Below, one piece after another: positions 24,811 through 36,582 of a stretch of 64,000 nt of DNA. Positions within the stretch are counted from its first letter, which is position 1; the number at the start of each line of letters is the position of its first letter. The DNA is from Telmatactis stephensoni (taxonomy: Eukaryota > Cnidaria > Anthozoa > Actiniaria > Isophelliidae), in the NCBI GenBank assembly GCA_029948255.1, contig JALIZF010001771.1:372001-436000 (forward strand), given 5' to 3'. A program made the translations under genes and the position numbers. The notes beneath the pieces are model-generated. The model was given only the letters and a program-made list of their open reading frames with translations, was not told the DNA's origin and ran no database searches.

Positions 24811-27800
24811 AAGCTATTTGCGTGAAGCCATAAATTCATTTGCAAGCATCAGTGTTAATTACTCAGTTCAGCAAGGATTTTGAGGAAGGTCCTAGAAATC
24901 TAAGGAGACTTGTTGTCACTGGATTTCTAAGGGAAACACCATCACTTCGTGATGTGCTATCATTATACCAATAATATAATAGTAGTAGTGTCCACTGAAG
25001 AGGATCTTAAAAATGCCGTTTGAAATCATTTGCCTTCCCTGTGGGTTACAGGGCGGAATTGGTTGAGACACAGCACATGAGTTGAAAGTTGCAAGCTTAA
25101 AGCTTTGTTCATTAAACTTATCTCTGCGGATCCCTGATGGCACGTGCGCGCAAATTTGCCTTTCCTGGCTGAGTGTTTGGCGGCACTTTGGGCTTAAAAC
25201 CTCTCCACTAGCCTAGAGGCTAAACTGATATCGCATTTCGATAATAATAATGGTTTATTACAATACTAATTTATACTTGTTATCTCGAAAAGAACGGAAC
25301 ATTTCTCTTCTTCGTCACGATAGTTGTAAGTTTTATTTAGTATAAGTCATACCCAATTAAGTTGAAATTTCTCGATCAATCTGTCTGGAAAAACACTTGT
25401 AATATATTTAAGTGATCTAACAGATAGGAATGACTCTCAGTTTGAGCCTGTACTTGGTGGGGAATGCGAATCTTCAAAAACGACTAGCCTTGAAAATGCG
25501 GTTTCTATAGTTTAGTCTCAAGTCTTAGACATTGTTCAACCACATATATATGTGTTGAACTTTAAATTATTCCCTGGATTACATTTTTCTGAAGGTATGT
25601 TGATAAAAGGTTAGATTTTAGGTTTTATGGTAGGTCCGTTGTGTATTGAAGTTAGTTGTAATTCATTTGAGAGGAAGTGGATTAAGAATGTAAATTATAA
25701 AACAATGTCCTAAAAAGTTTAAACTAGTAGGAAATTTTAAACCACATCACATTTGTGTACATACAGACATTCTTAAAACGGTTGACCATACACCATACTG
25801 ACACTTATATATCAATATACTGAACAATCTAGTTTGTTGTGACTGGTGGTGGAAAGAAATTAATCATAGAGAAACATTATTGGCATAGCAAAATCGAAAC
25901 ACTCAAATACAACAGCTCCATATTCATTTATTTTCATTTATTATTTATAGCTATTTTATGTCATTTGAATAAATTGTACTGTACGTAGAATTAATAATAA
26001 TTGTTATACATAGCTGATTTAAAAAAAGAAAGATACAGTAGTAAGAAAGAAAGAATTATGGAGCTCCACTGAAAATAAGGGTCCCATTTAAAGTATAAAT
26101 TGTATTGTAGACTGTTGAATTCTAAGTTAGCGAATGTAAACCTTTTTTCTTGTACTAGTCGTGTGTCTTTTCTTTTAGTAGCCAAATATGTCATGGACAC
26201 CCATTTTGAGAGTGAAGGTATATTCTATACAGTTGAAACTGATCATGACGGAGGTGGATTATAGGGAATCTAAATTTTGAGTCAGATGGAAACTGCATAT
26301 ATCTTATTCACATCAATTTTCTATGAAAGAGTTGTGTATGTTTTACCATAATAAGAGTGTTCTCCAGCCTTAGTATTTTATTAAAACGCATCAATCAGAT
26401 ATACCATAGCCTAGCGATGAAACTCGGGTGGTGAGAGGGACGATTCTGTGCTTGATCAAGTGGTTGCTTACGAGAATTATAGTGATTTGTATGGGAAACT
26501 TTGAAAACTGGCCGCACAAGAGAGATGGTCGCTTGCAAGGTTGCAAGTAGAGGTTCGACTGTTCCTCAGCTCAATCAAAAGTTTTCAAATTGTAACACAA
26601 TTCAGCAGCTGCAATTTCAAAGAGGTCACGTGACTCCAAAATCTCAAAACACATTAATGATTTTCAGCTATTGTTTCTTGTCAGCCAATCATAATCGGGT
26701 CTTGAATTTCTTGCACAGCATGCATACCGCGGGATAAAGTCAAATCGGTTTGTTTTCGACAGTTGTTTTACAAAATAAAAAAACTCGTAAAGAACCACAA
26801 CTTAGAATTTAGGCCATTAAACACATTTAGCCTTAGTCGATGTAAAGTTACACTTCGGTTTTTGCCGCACTAATGTAGGTAGGTGGTTGTAGTATTTACT
26901 GATTTTCATGATATCGCTAGACTCCTTTATATACAATTAATGCCTGCTGGTCTTTAAGACTTAGCTTATCTTTGTTAAAATTCTTTTATCATTTATCTTA
27001 GCTACGGAAGGACATAGATTTGTTTAAATCGAAGTTTCCTGAAAATCTTGCAGTTATCTTTATTACATTCAACCTTAAATTTGCTCAAATTTGTCAACAT
27101 ATACCGGATATTTTGTAACTAAATGCATTAAGGAATTCAAAGACATTTGGCTAAAACGTTTACTTCGACATTCATGGGTTGGAAAATATTTACAACAAGC
27201 GTTTCATATTTATATCGAAATGATAATAGTCCCATACAATTGCTGATGCAATTTTGAATGTAGAAATGCGGAAATTGCTTTAAAATTATACGAGATATTC
27301 ATGTACATGAAAGTCAACGGACGTTGTTTTGGAAGCCATCAAACATTAACAGAATTATATATCTTTGTCAATTTTTTCTGAAGATTACAAATGAAGCTAA
27401 GAACTTTAAATTTGTGCTATGCAGCAAAATCGTTCGTCTGTATATCAGTAACACTTGTCTATACTAAGACCAGTGAATTCGATGAAAAGGACTGAATGAA
27501 AAAGTCTTCGAAATATCATAGAATTTTATTTTCCAGTTTCTGTGTGAGCCTTGTGTTATGAAATAACTATTATATAACGCGCCTTCGTTTCTGGTTGGCC
27601 ACGGGCCCGTTTGCCGCGAGCTTATGAGAGCACACAGCACGCAGGCGCATATGTTTTTATATGTTTAAACAAAGCTTGAACCCCCAAAAATGGTCGATAT
27701 TGAGAGGTTTTCCCGTGATGATTTGTGTGTTCCGTGACATTTGCTCGTTTCCGTTGACTTTACAAAAACAACTTTGAAAACAGTCGCATATTTTGAAGTA

Positions 27801-29080
27801 CGCCCACTTGTCAAAGGACTCTTGGCGCATGCATGCTCTCAATAATCTCAATTCCCTTTAATGCATCCAATTGTCTGTGTGGTTGTTCAGCTGCGTGGTT
27901 TCATTCACTAGTACTTCTGATTATGATTATTCACTAAATTGTTGATCATAATACAACCACTAATAGACAGACACTTCTTTAACCCTTCAAACTGAGTTCT
28001 ATAAGGAATATTGGTCCAACTTAACTTGTTTTTATTCAAATTCTTCACAAAGCTACAATCTCCATTGTAAATAACTGAATCAGTGGGAAGCAGAGACGTT
28101 TGGCTTAGTGTCCCACGCAGCCGCAGTTTTTACCGTCACGCAACGCTTCTTGGGCAGTAAGCGTGACGTGACGACACACACTGTTACGTTGCTGCGTAAG
28201 AGCCTACATTTCAGTGTTGCTAGTTAAGGCAGAATTTTGCAGTGCGCTGTGCAGAGTAGCTAATATGCACGGTCCAGAATTGGGGAAGGGGACGTGGGGA
28301 TGTGATTCAGGTTTATTGCCGGGTCTCTATTATTTCTTTTGTCAAATATATTTTCATTTTAATATTAATGACGTCATAGTGGTAGTTATTAAGTAATTTG
28401 TAACAGCCGCAATATAACGCGCGCTCTGATTGGTTAATAAACACGTGCGTGCGCGCTTGCGTACAAAACTCAATGGATAGCACGTTGACGTGATCTAACG
28501 TGCGCGCTGTTCACTACAATGTAAAATGTTTATTTGAGGCCGAGTGACACATATGCTTGCCTTTGTTATATAGATCTAGAAATGTGCACGTTTAACTTAC
28601 CTCGAATTTTATTCTCCAAAGCCATTGATTTGTAGTTGTTAAAAATTCTGACCAAAGCTGACTATGGTAGCACATCTACCAATAGTATTCTTTGCGGTCT
28701 CGCCGCGTAGACTTGAAACCTTCCGCCTGTCGACCGTTATTTAAATAGGTGTATAAGAAATAAAAAAGTGATTTTAAAAGAGGGATATATGATTACCTCT
28801 CCAACCAACTCCACTCGACAGTCCTGTTTGGCCCCTTGAAAGCGTTTCTGAGTTCCTGTGTCATTTCAATCGGAAAGTTCCAGAAAACTCGTCCAGTAAG
28901 GTAATCCACTTTCCCCGCTTTTTTCGGTTCTTCTGATAGACGCGTGTACTATTTGCTGAAAGTCAGGTTTCCCGCTCTTTTTTACCATTAACAAATGAAT
29001 TTCGAACCGGATGAATTGATTTAAATGATAAGCACACCTGGCCCTTTCAATTTATAATCATGTTTCTTTCTTCCTTTCAG
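24811..29080. other. Intergenic and upstream region of the GPCR at 29111
   Basis: I see no coding exon. Around 27575-27640 and 28400-28530 the sequence has ATAACGCGC and CTGATTGGTTAA motifs, common in short AT-rich insertions. A possible 5'UTR exon of the downstream GPCR could end at AGTAAG|GTAATC near 28903, but this is weak. Confidence 0.4.
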
Positions 29081-29110
29081 GGTGTTTTAGCCAGTTAACA
29101 ATCCCAGACT

Positions 29111-30226
29111 ATGGATGAATCAAATAATACTACATTTGGTGTACAGGAATGTTACTACCCACCAGCCAACCCATCAGCCGAATGGGCCAAGGTCGCTACA
29201 TATATAATTCTTCTTGTAACGTCACTCATAGGAAATATCATCGTGATCCGAGTTTTCACGACTAGTCAACGAATGCGAACCGAAGTGAACTTTCTTATTA
29301 TTAATGTTGCTATCGCTGATCTATTGATTGCGGTTATCAACATGTCGATGATGGTGAGATATTTTGTCCGAAGCGCAAATCAACTTCCTCCCATTTGGTT
29401 TGGTGGTTTTTGGGGAGAGTTTTTGTGCAAATTTGATAACTTTGTTGCTGGTGTATCTCAAATTTGTTGTGTTCTGTCCATGACAGCAATTGCCTTCAAT
29501 CGTTATTTTGCAATCATGTTTCCACTGAAGAGCCCCTTGAATGCAAAGAAAACGAAGCTCGCAATACTTCTAATATGGTTCTGTTCATGCGCAGTCTCTT
29601 CTCCGACGTTATATGCCATGCGACTTAAAGAAGAAAATGGAGAGTTCCACTGCATTGAAGATTGGAATCCACCATTTAATAACACCGACTCACCGAAATA
29701 CTACACTTTGGCTCTTTTCATTATCATGTATGTTGTTCCCCTCTCCTTGATTACGTATCTGTATTCTTGTGTCATACGTAAGGTCTGGATGCGACACGTG
29801 CCTGGAAACGTAACACAAGCCAATCAGCGCCTCGAAGACGTTGCCAAGCGACGTGTCCTCAAGATGTTGATTACTGTCGTCATAGCATTTGCACTCTGTT
29901 GGCTTCCGTTCCATATTTATTTAATGATGGTCAACTTTTATTATGGTATAAATAGCTGTGAAATTTCACCCATGGTTTTGTTCGTAGGACTGTTGTTAGG
30001 ACATTCAAACAGTGCTATAAATCCGTGGATCTATTTCATATTCAACAAAGATTATCGCAGGAACTTCAAGGACTTGTGTCGGTCACCCTGTGGTAAATAT
30101 GGTAATCCTAGATACATTACACACACAACACGTTGTAGCACCATAAAGTCGACGAATGGTCAGTTGAGTGGAGGGAAGGACATTGAACTTGAGGAACTTA
30201 AAAATGCTACTGATTCGAGCTGTTAA
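29111..30226 (+). CDS. Rhodopsin-class GPCR, neuropeptide-receptor type, single coding exon
   Basis: This is a complete 371-residue seven-transmembrane receptor for the plasma membrane, probably binding a peptide or amine. The N-terminus has overlapping N-glycosylation sites at residues 5-8. TM1 carries GN at 41-42, TM2 the conserved Asp at 70 (NVAIADLL), and TM3 ends in FNRYFAIMFPL, so the usual D/E-R-Y is N-R-Y at 130-132. Cys106 and Cys181 are placed for the TM3-ECL2 disulfide. TM6 has CWLPFH at 263-268 and TM7 has NPWIY at 314-318, followed by an FNKDYRRNF helix-8 segment. A good acceptor (TTCTTCCTTTCAG, ending about 29080) before the ATG shows a spliced 5'UTR. Overall it looks like the NPY/neuropeptide-FF-like group, but the ligand cannot be read from the sequence. 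Length and motifs indicate an intact gene. Confidence 0.95.
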   Translation: MDESNNTTFGVQECYYPPANPSAEWAKVATYIILLVTSLIGNIIVIRVFTTSQRMRTEVNFLIINVAIADLLIAVINMSMMVRYFVRSANQLPPIWFGGFWGEFLCKFDNFVAGVSQICCVLSMTAIAFNRYFAIMFPLKSPLNAKKTKLAILLIWFCSCAVSSPTLYAMRLKEENGEFHCIEDWNPPFNNTDSPKYYTLALFIIMYVVPLSLITYLYSCVIRKVWMRHVPGNVTQANQRLEDVAKRRVLKMLITVVIAFALCWLPFHIYLMMVNFYYGINSCEISPMVLFVGLLLGHSNSAINPWIYFIFNKDYRRNFKDLCRSPCGKYGNPRYITHTTRCSTIKSTNGQLSGGKDIELEELKNATDSSC

Positions 30227-30360
30227 ATCTTTCTCTCTTTGAAACGAATTCATACATTTCCATCAGGGGAAAAAGGACAGGCGTACAGAATATCTTCGTA
30301 TGGTCATCTCTAATACGGATTGCACCTCTGCAATATGGGGACTTTTCTCGATGTCACGCG

Positions 30361-30366
30361 AATAAA
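30361..30366 (+). terminator. Polyadenylation signal AATAAA of the GPCR gene
   Basis: A canonical AATAAA lies 135 bp after the stop codon of the GPCR at 29111-30226, on the same strand. The short 3'UTR is consistent with a compact gene. Confidence 0.7.
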
Positions 30367-31479
30367 ACTATGCGTTTCTTATCTATAGGAAACCTACTAA
30401 AAGGACCCTTTGAATGACGAAATCTTTTCAAACAACAACATTATGACCGACCCAGAGCTACTTGTTCTGGTCGGTCTTCATTGGCTATCAAAAATCATAT
30501 TGACATTGACAACCAAAATGGGAATCAGGTTGTCATATTCCAGTGATATAATTTATCACAATTGTATTTTCAAATGTTCAGCATAACTGACCAAGTTCAG
30601 ATACACTTGTACGTTGCTTGTCGTACACAGGCATGTTCGTCAGGTACATGTACAGTGCTTGTGGTACCTATAGGCATATTGGTTGCTTTACTAAAGGTGT
30701 TGGTACACAAGACTAGCTTTTACCGCAATACTTACTTGCGCAAAATTTGGCATAGTGTATCACATGCAACTAACAAACTGTAATCACATGAAGTGCCCCG
30801 TCCGAGAATCGAACCAGGGCCGGAACCATAGAGGCGAGAAGCGAGATCTAATCGCTTAGCCACCCATTCTAGATCTCCTCCCTTTCGACTTTCCTTCGCG
30901 CAGTTCTCCTCAGAAAGCTCTCATAATTGAAAGTGTACGATTTGATCCGATTTTCCAACTAACCAGCGAAACTTACAGCAAATTTTGATCTCGGAGGGAA
31001 GGGGACGGCCCTGTTACGCAGCTCAGAGTATCCCTTCTGAAATACCAGATGAATTGGAATATATAATCTTGGTTGGAGGCTTAAATGTTTCATTGGGTAC
31101 CTGATAGGGTCAGAAAATTTCATTTCATTGATCACGTGATCTATAACTTATTGCATCAGGTTTTAATCGAAAAAGAAGTAGGCGAACGACTCCCCCGAGT
31201 ACAATGATGAGCACTCTTCAGATGATCTCCATCGCAAACTCGTTTCCATGTTCGCGCGACCACCTAACAAGAAATACCTCGCCAATCAGGCCTGACCAAT
31301 CAGATTCTCTGCCAAAATATATCAGCAGTGCTTATTATGGTACAGAGTCTAACACAGGGGATTCCTTCACTCATATCATAATTTCTTTTGATTTTATATC
31401 TGAAGTGAAACCATTGCCATACCCCCTATCCTGGTAATTTGTGATATTAGTCATGTTTATATATATCAATACAACAATG

Positions 31480-31510
<31 letters not shown>

Positions 31511-32363
31511 CTGTTTATTTGTACTCTAGAATTTAGAACAAAGATCACAAAGATTAAAAATATATTGCAAGATAAAGAGCACAGATGCTTAGAAGTAGTA
31601 TAGACTAATCGAGCTAAGCAGCTGGGCCATGCGTACTAGCAAATTAATTATATCTATTGTCATTTACATAAAATTTTCAAAGATAAATATAATACAAAAA
31701 TTTTCAAAGATACATATAATACAAGTAAATGTAGAAGTAGAAGCTCTGTAAAACTATAAGAAAATCACACACACACACACATAAAAAAACATGAGACAGC
31801 GACAAGAAACATGTCCATCTTGATCGCTGGCCCTTATACAATTATATATTATAATGCAAGTAATGAGTACAGGTTACAAAGACGGAATATATATAACCAA
31901 TAAATGGTGGTAAAATAGTTTAATTAATTACTAGAATCAATGGGAAAATAAAACAGAACATCGAGGAATTATTAATGTACTAGTGTGTAGACTGATGTGG
32001 ACTCCAGCGGTTTATATGATAATTGGTATATCAAATGAGTTCTGATTGGTCGAGAACCGTGTGATATAACATTACCTACGCACAGATGACGTCACAGAAT
32101 CTTACGCGCGCTTTGATTGGTTGGAATATTTAGATAAATTATAAACATACATCTCTTCTGCTTCGTACTTTTTGTTCTCGCAACATCTTGCATTGAGGTC
32201 ATCTGTGTATCTATTGCATGGAGCACAAACGCACGGAAAAAAAGGAATCTGTTTGCAAAGAACACTAGTTAGGTTCTTGTAAGATATCTGAGAAAGTACT
32301 TTATGTAATGTTTAATAAACGAGCAGGAGCGTTTAATCGGAATGCAGCCTCGTGGTTTTAGAC
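30367..32363. other. Intergenic, no gene recognised
   Basis: This contains a tRNA-like repeat (30791-30875), an (AAC)n microsatellite at 31476-31511 and a short (AC)n at 31768. A pair of TCTGATTGG/TTTGATTGG sites at 32043-32120 flanks a TGACGTCA motif and is probably a short insertion. No coding exon is supported. Confidence 0.5.
30791..30875 (-). repeat. tRNA-derived repeat (SINE-like)
   Basis: On the minus strand, GGGTGGCTAAGCGATTAG resembles an A box and TGGTTCGATTCTC a B box, spaced as in a tRNA. The arms do not fold into a complete cloverleaf, so this is a tRNA-related repeat and not a tRNA gene. Confidence 0.55.
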
Positions 32364-32533
32364 CAGAGGCGGATCCAGGGGGGTGTCCATAGGTGCACTG
32401 GACATCCCCCTAGCGCCATAAGAGATGACGTCATCAGATTCCATTGTTAGGAGGCCGCCATCTTGGATGTGACGTCATCTCTCAAGAGGCCTATTTGGGA
32501 CACCCCCTTTGCAAAATCCTGGATCCGCCCCTG
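32364..32533. mobile_element. 170 bp hAT-like MITE
   Basis: The ends CAGAGGCGGATCCAG and CTGGATCCGCCCCTG are inverted. An inner AGAGATGACGTCA / TGACGTCATCTCT pair makes a second, nested inverted repeat. TAGAC directly abuts both ends and may be part of a target duplication. CAGRGGCGGATCCAGG termini are a form seen in short hAT-like elements in animals. Confidence 0.75.
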
Positions 32534-32655
32534 TAGACTTGATAAAACACGATTTGCAAGTTTATTTAACGGCTTCTAAACTCATATGATTATTCATAAG
32601 CAAACAAACCAATCGAAGATCTTCGATCGATCATCTGTAGTGACCTTTATCCCAC

Positions 32656-32719
32656 GATAAAACACTGATGCATCATCAAATCAGTCAAAACACTCACGTG
32701 TATGCATCAGTGTTTTATC
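32656..32719. repeat. Hairpin with perfect 18 bp stem
   Basis: GATAAAACACTGATGCAT at 32656-32673 and its exact reverse complement at 32702-32719 flank a 28 bp loop. It could be a foldback insertion or a fragment of one. There is no coding content. Confidence 0.8.
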
Positions 32720-33185
32720 AATACAAGGTCTCAGTGGTTGTCGAAACTTTTGCGCCGTACAGTGCCGATGAAACCTTCGTCCCGTCCATTTGAAATACTT
32801 ATCACTCATTAATAATTGATGAGGAAACACAAAAGAAAATCATAATCGTGAAGGAGTTTTTAAATCGGCAAGAGATAATCGTTAGTAAATCCATGGATGA
32901 TTCGAGCTTGGGCTACCTGTGGTTCTATTATTGCGCAGTCAGTCCTTTCGCAAATCAAACCACCAATGGCATATATAACTCGATCGTGGATTGGATTAAC
33001 ATCGAGTTCCAGTGATTTATGGCAGCTTCTCAGTTGGGCTTCCTGTGGTGGTCGCGATCTACCCATTACTAGCTAGCCCATTCACTAACACCATGCGATT
33101 AATGGAATCGGTATCAGAATCAGACATCTTTAAAGCAATATATTTTTATTTTTGTTATTATCAAATTTAACCGAAAGATTGGACA

Positions 33186-33420
33186 GACCTGTAAAGCATT
33201 TTTGGGGAATTTTTTAATAGTCATTTTAAATGATCAAATATTAATAATATGAGTTACTGAAACTTCTTTGACAAAATTGAGACATTAGCTATAAAAGAAG
33301 AAAATATAATAATGAGGCAAAAGAAAAAAAGGGAAGTAAAATCTGAGTAGACTGACCTCACGAATCGAACTCCAGATCACTAGGGCGGAAAGCCATAGTA
33401 CCGTGGCCATAAGGGACATG
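33186..33420 (-). repeat. tRNA-derived SINE-like repeat at the left edge of duplication copy 1
   Basis: On the minus strand a tRNA-like head with B box GAGTTCGATTC lies near 33365. It is followed by a body ending in a CTTTACAG-type tail, homologous to 51732-51975. The stretch 32875-33185 next to it (a TCGAGCTTGGGCTACCTGTG block) recurs at 42079-42160 and 57023-57330, so the full repeat may be about 540 bp. Confidence 0.6.
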
Positions 33421-33605
33421 CAAGATGTAAGATGCAAGATGCAAGATGTTAGATGCAAGATATAAGATGCAAGATGCAAGGTGTAAGATGCAAGATGTAA
33501 GATGCAAGATGCATGCAAGATGTAAGATGCAAGACTGTCCAATGCAAGATGTAAAACGTAACGTTTTAACGTGATAACGTAACGTTTTAACGTGTAAGAT
33601 GTAAC
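33415..33605. repeat. GATGCAA/GATGTAA minisatellite and AACGTTTTAACG palindromes
   Basis: Many 7-8 bp units of the AAGATGCAAGATGTAAG type run to about 33555, followed by two AACGTAACGTTTTAACGTG palindromic units. The copy in the second duplication unit (57567-57700) has fewer units, showing length change since duplication. Confidence 0.85.
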
Positions 33606-33650
33606 GTCAGTGTAAGAATCAAAACATTGTAAGTAATGAGGTTGAACTAT

Positions 33651-33656
33651 TTTATT
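33651..33656 (-). terminator. Polyadenylation signal of CTHRC1-like copy 1
   Basis: AATAAA on the minus strand, about 60 bp after the stop codon at 33717-33719. Confidence 0.65.
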
Positions 33657-33716
33657 ATTAAAGACATTTTCCAGTGGCCTTTAATCAAGTTTAACTTTGT
33701 TTCAAATGGAAAGCAG

Positions 33717-35621
33717 TCACGGCTGGGGTCTGGACACCTCTTCAACGAACAGACGACTTGTGGTCATCCATCCAGTGTATGCGTCAGCAAAAATCGTCGA
33801 CCTCCCTGGACAGTTTCCGACGTTGAAACCAACACGCACGTGACCTCTGTGGATCTTGTCACAGTGACCTTCAATATGGCGGACGCGGTGGATATTCTGG
33901 CTCTTTCCTGTCTGCATGTACAGCGCACCGTCAATGGCTCCAGGGGACTTGCACTCAGTACCATTGAAAGTAAAGAACCAACGTTTACAGCAATCGTTAC
34001 ATCCATGGATCCTGAAGTCTCCGTTCCAGTAGACGTGGAGGATGGTGTGGCTGAAGTTCTTCTGGAAAACACAATCCTAAAAAATATAAAAATATATAAA
34101 ATAAACTGAGAGAATATAGACGACGCTTAATAAGAAGCACAGTCAAGCGAAAATGGCCTTTCATTCTCCTGTTCCTCTAAACATATCCCTTCAACAGTAA
34201 GAATAGCCAAATCATAATTCAACAAATACATAAAAGTATGTAGTTTAGTCAGATATGACTATATTTTTATCAGTACATGAAACTATAATTACACACTTTT
34301 ATAAGCCCGTTTTCTCTGTCGTCATTAAAAGGTTTCCACGAACATTCCTTCCAGTTTGAATGAGATGAAGGTCCTCTCGGTCCAGGCTCTCCCTTGTCTC
34401 CTTTTGGTCCGAATTCTCCTTTTGCTCCCTGGGTTCCCTGAGGACCGGGGTTACCGGTCTCCCCAGGGGATCCGGGGGGTCCTTGTTTTCCTGAAGATCC
34501 TTGGACTCCTTGTGGTCCTTGTGGTCCTTGCATACCTTGAGGACCTTCACGTCCATCCCGACCATCTCGTCCAGGAGCTCCGGGTACACCCGGTATACCA
34601 GGACGACCCGCCAAGCAGGAAGAATCTGATGACTAGAGAGAAATCATAACATTTTATGACTGATTGGATGTGCATACTCTATATAAAAAAGCTGTCAAAT
34701 TACAGGGCGAACACTCTCGGAAGTGACCGTGAAGACTTTTGGGAGTTACCAACGTAACTGGTCTTTTTCTTTGTTTTCAAGCTGTCTTAAGCGACCATTT
34801 ATGTACATCTAATCAGATTGTAATTGCATATTTTCCTTTTTCTTTTTTTCTCTGTAGAATGGTGATCCGTACTAATATTCGTGAACGACATTAAGTAGTA
34901 CTAATTTATGCTCTTTCTGAATACTCTTTCTGATGCTTAATTTATAGTGTTACTCAGACTATTTAGTGAACAAAACGTGAAAAGTATCGCAATTCCCTAA
35001 TCACTTTCTTTTATTTCGAGACCTCAATATTTTGTAGTATGGACGTCTCAATATGCCTGTGTTTTTTTGTTTTTGTTTATTTGTTTTTTTGTTTGTTTTT
35101 TCGGCCAAATTTTTCATTCATTTAATTCTTAATAGACCTTTTTGCTTTACCACTATTTTCGAAATTCGGGCGCTATAAAATGAATAAACAAAAGGTGGCA
35201 AGAACGTTTGTGTGGAATGTGAAGTTTCTTTAATTTGTTGGAGCAACAAAACCTAAAACCACATCAATCTATTCCATTGAATTTCATGTAGACAAAGAAA
35301 CGAACTCACGTGATACACATACGTTATAATTAAGGACGTTCGCGGCAATGATCCTATGGTCAAATTTTGTAAAAAAAAAAATTGTAGGAAAGTACTTTAT
35401 AATATTCAGATTTTAAAAAGCATGAAAAAGGGAAGTCACCATATTTGTTCTGAGCTATATACGCTCGACAAAAATGCCGATTAAAAAAACGAAGGTGTAT
35501 ACCGAACAAAGTAGTGTTCTTTTAAATAGAAAAACGTCACTTACAATATTATTAGACTATCGTAAATAAAAATTATAATAAGGAATATATATTAATTATA
35601 ATAAATAAATAAATAAATGAA

Positions 35622-35676
<55 letters not shown>

Positions 35677-36224
35677 ATAGATAGATAGATAGATACTGTA
35701 GATAGATAGATAGATAGATACATAGATAGATAGATAGATACATAGATACATAGATACATAGATAAATGAATAAATAGATAAATAAATGAAGGAATGACGG
35801 AATGAATAAATAAATAGATAAATAAATAAATAAATAAAAATAAAAATCAATCAATCAATCAATCAACGTAAAATAATTGGCGCCGTCGCTACGTGACTCC
35901 GCCCAATACGGAATATATTTTCTTCCAACTAGCCGTCAATATTTTGTAGTATTGCCGTCTGAAAATCGCAATAAGTATAATATTGTTCGCACTTCTTGTG
36001 TTTGTACTCACAATATTTCATATTATAACTAAACAACCTTTCCTATGGCTATTTCCTATGTTAAATATAGTAAGTTTTCCTATGTTAAATATAGTAAGTT
36101 TTCCTATGTTGAATATAGTAAGTTATGGACTTACGTGTTTTGCAGGTGAGTTGTTGCACATAGTCTTGGTGATTGGTAAAACAACAAACACGACCAAACA
36201 CAATACCATCGTGTAGGGCTTCAT
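33717..36224 (-). CDS. CTHRC1: CTHRC1-like secreted collagen-triple-helix protein, copy 1
   Basis: This is a secreted glycoprotein of the collagen triple helix repeat containing 1 type; in vertebrates this family acts in extracellular matrix and Wnt/PCP signalling. Three exons, all phase 0: 36224-36135, 34632-34297 and 34076-33717, giving 261 residues (human about 243). Exon 1 encodes a signal peptide (hydrophobic core [12 protein letters not shown]) and ends at GTAAGT. Exon 2 encodes a Cys, then about 26 uninterrupted Gly-X-Y triplets (roughly residues 39-116), more than the dozen or so in vertebrate CTHRC1, then WKECSW. Exon 3 encodes the family C-terminal domain with [22 protein letters not shown] and [13 protein letters not shown]. 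Splice acceptors are TCTCTCTAG and TTTTTTAG; the second intron begins GTGTGT. The reading frame is intact, and a near-identical paralogue lies at 57810-59981. Confidence 0.93.
35600..35860. repeat. (AAAT)n/(GATA)n microsatellite in CTHRC1 intron 1
   Basis: AAAT tetramers grade into GATA and then mixed ATGA/CATA and (ATCA)n units. In the second copy the array ends early at about 59804, and about 340 bp that follow here are missing there. Confidence 0.95.
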
Positions 36225-36284
36225 TTTCTACATGAATTGATAGTAAAAAAATATACATGAGGAAAAATTGTCATTATTAATTCG

Positions 36285-36582
36285 GATATCATCAAGAGAC
36301 CATAATACTAAGAGAGCGAAACTCAGTATTGATGTCTGTGCGATGTTCGTGGCGGCTAAGACTATTTTTAGTAACTTTGCCATCGCGTGCGCAAGGCTCT
36401 CAGAATACCGAAAGCAAACCGTCCCGTCCGCGCGCACGTCAAAAATCAAATTCTATTGTTTGAGAGCCTTGCGCGCGCGATGGTCGGCGAAGTTACTAAA
36501 AATAGCCTTAGCCTCCACGAACATCGCACAGACATCAATACTAGTGAGTTTCGCTCTCTTAGTATTATTGTTTCTTGATATC
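36285..36582. mobile_element. 298 bp foldback MITE 60 bp upstream of the CTHRC1 start, copy 1
   Basis: Two inverted arms of about 120 bp begin GATATCATCAAGAGACC and end TTTCTTGATATC. They share ACTAAGAGAGCGAAACTCA, GACATCAATACT and TAGTAACTT blocks in opposite orientation. The core is GC-rich (CCCGTCCGCGCGCACG). The element sits in the presumed promoter or 5'UTR. The same element occurs at 60042-60339, and a solo right part lies at 55951-56104. Confidence 0.85.

Noticed and set aside
34356..34649. 97-codon plus-strand frame opposite CTHRC1 exon 2, and its twin at 58450-58743
   Set aside because: It is the antisense shadow of the Gly-X-Y coding exon, which lacks stops on the other strand because of its codon use.
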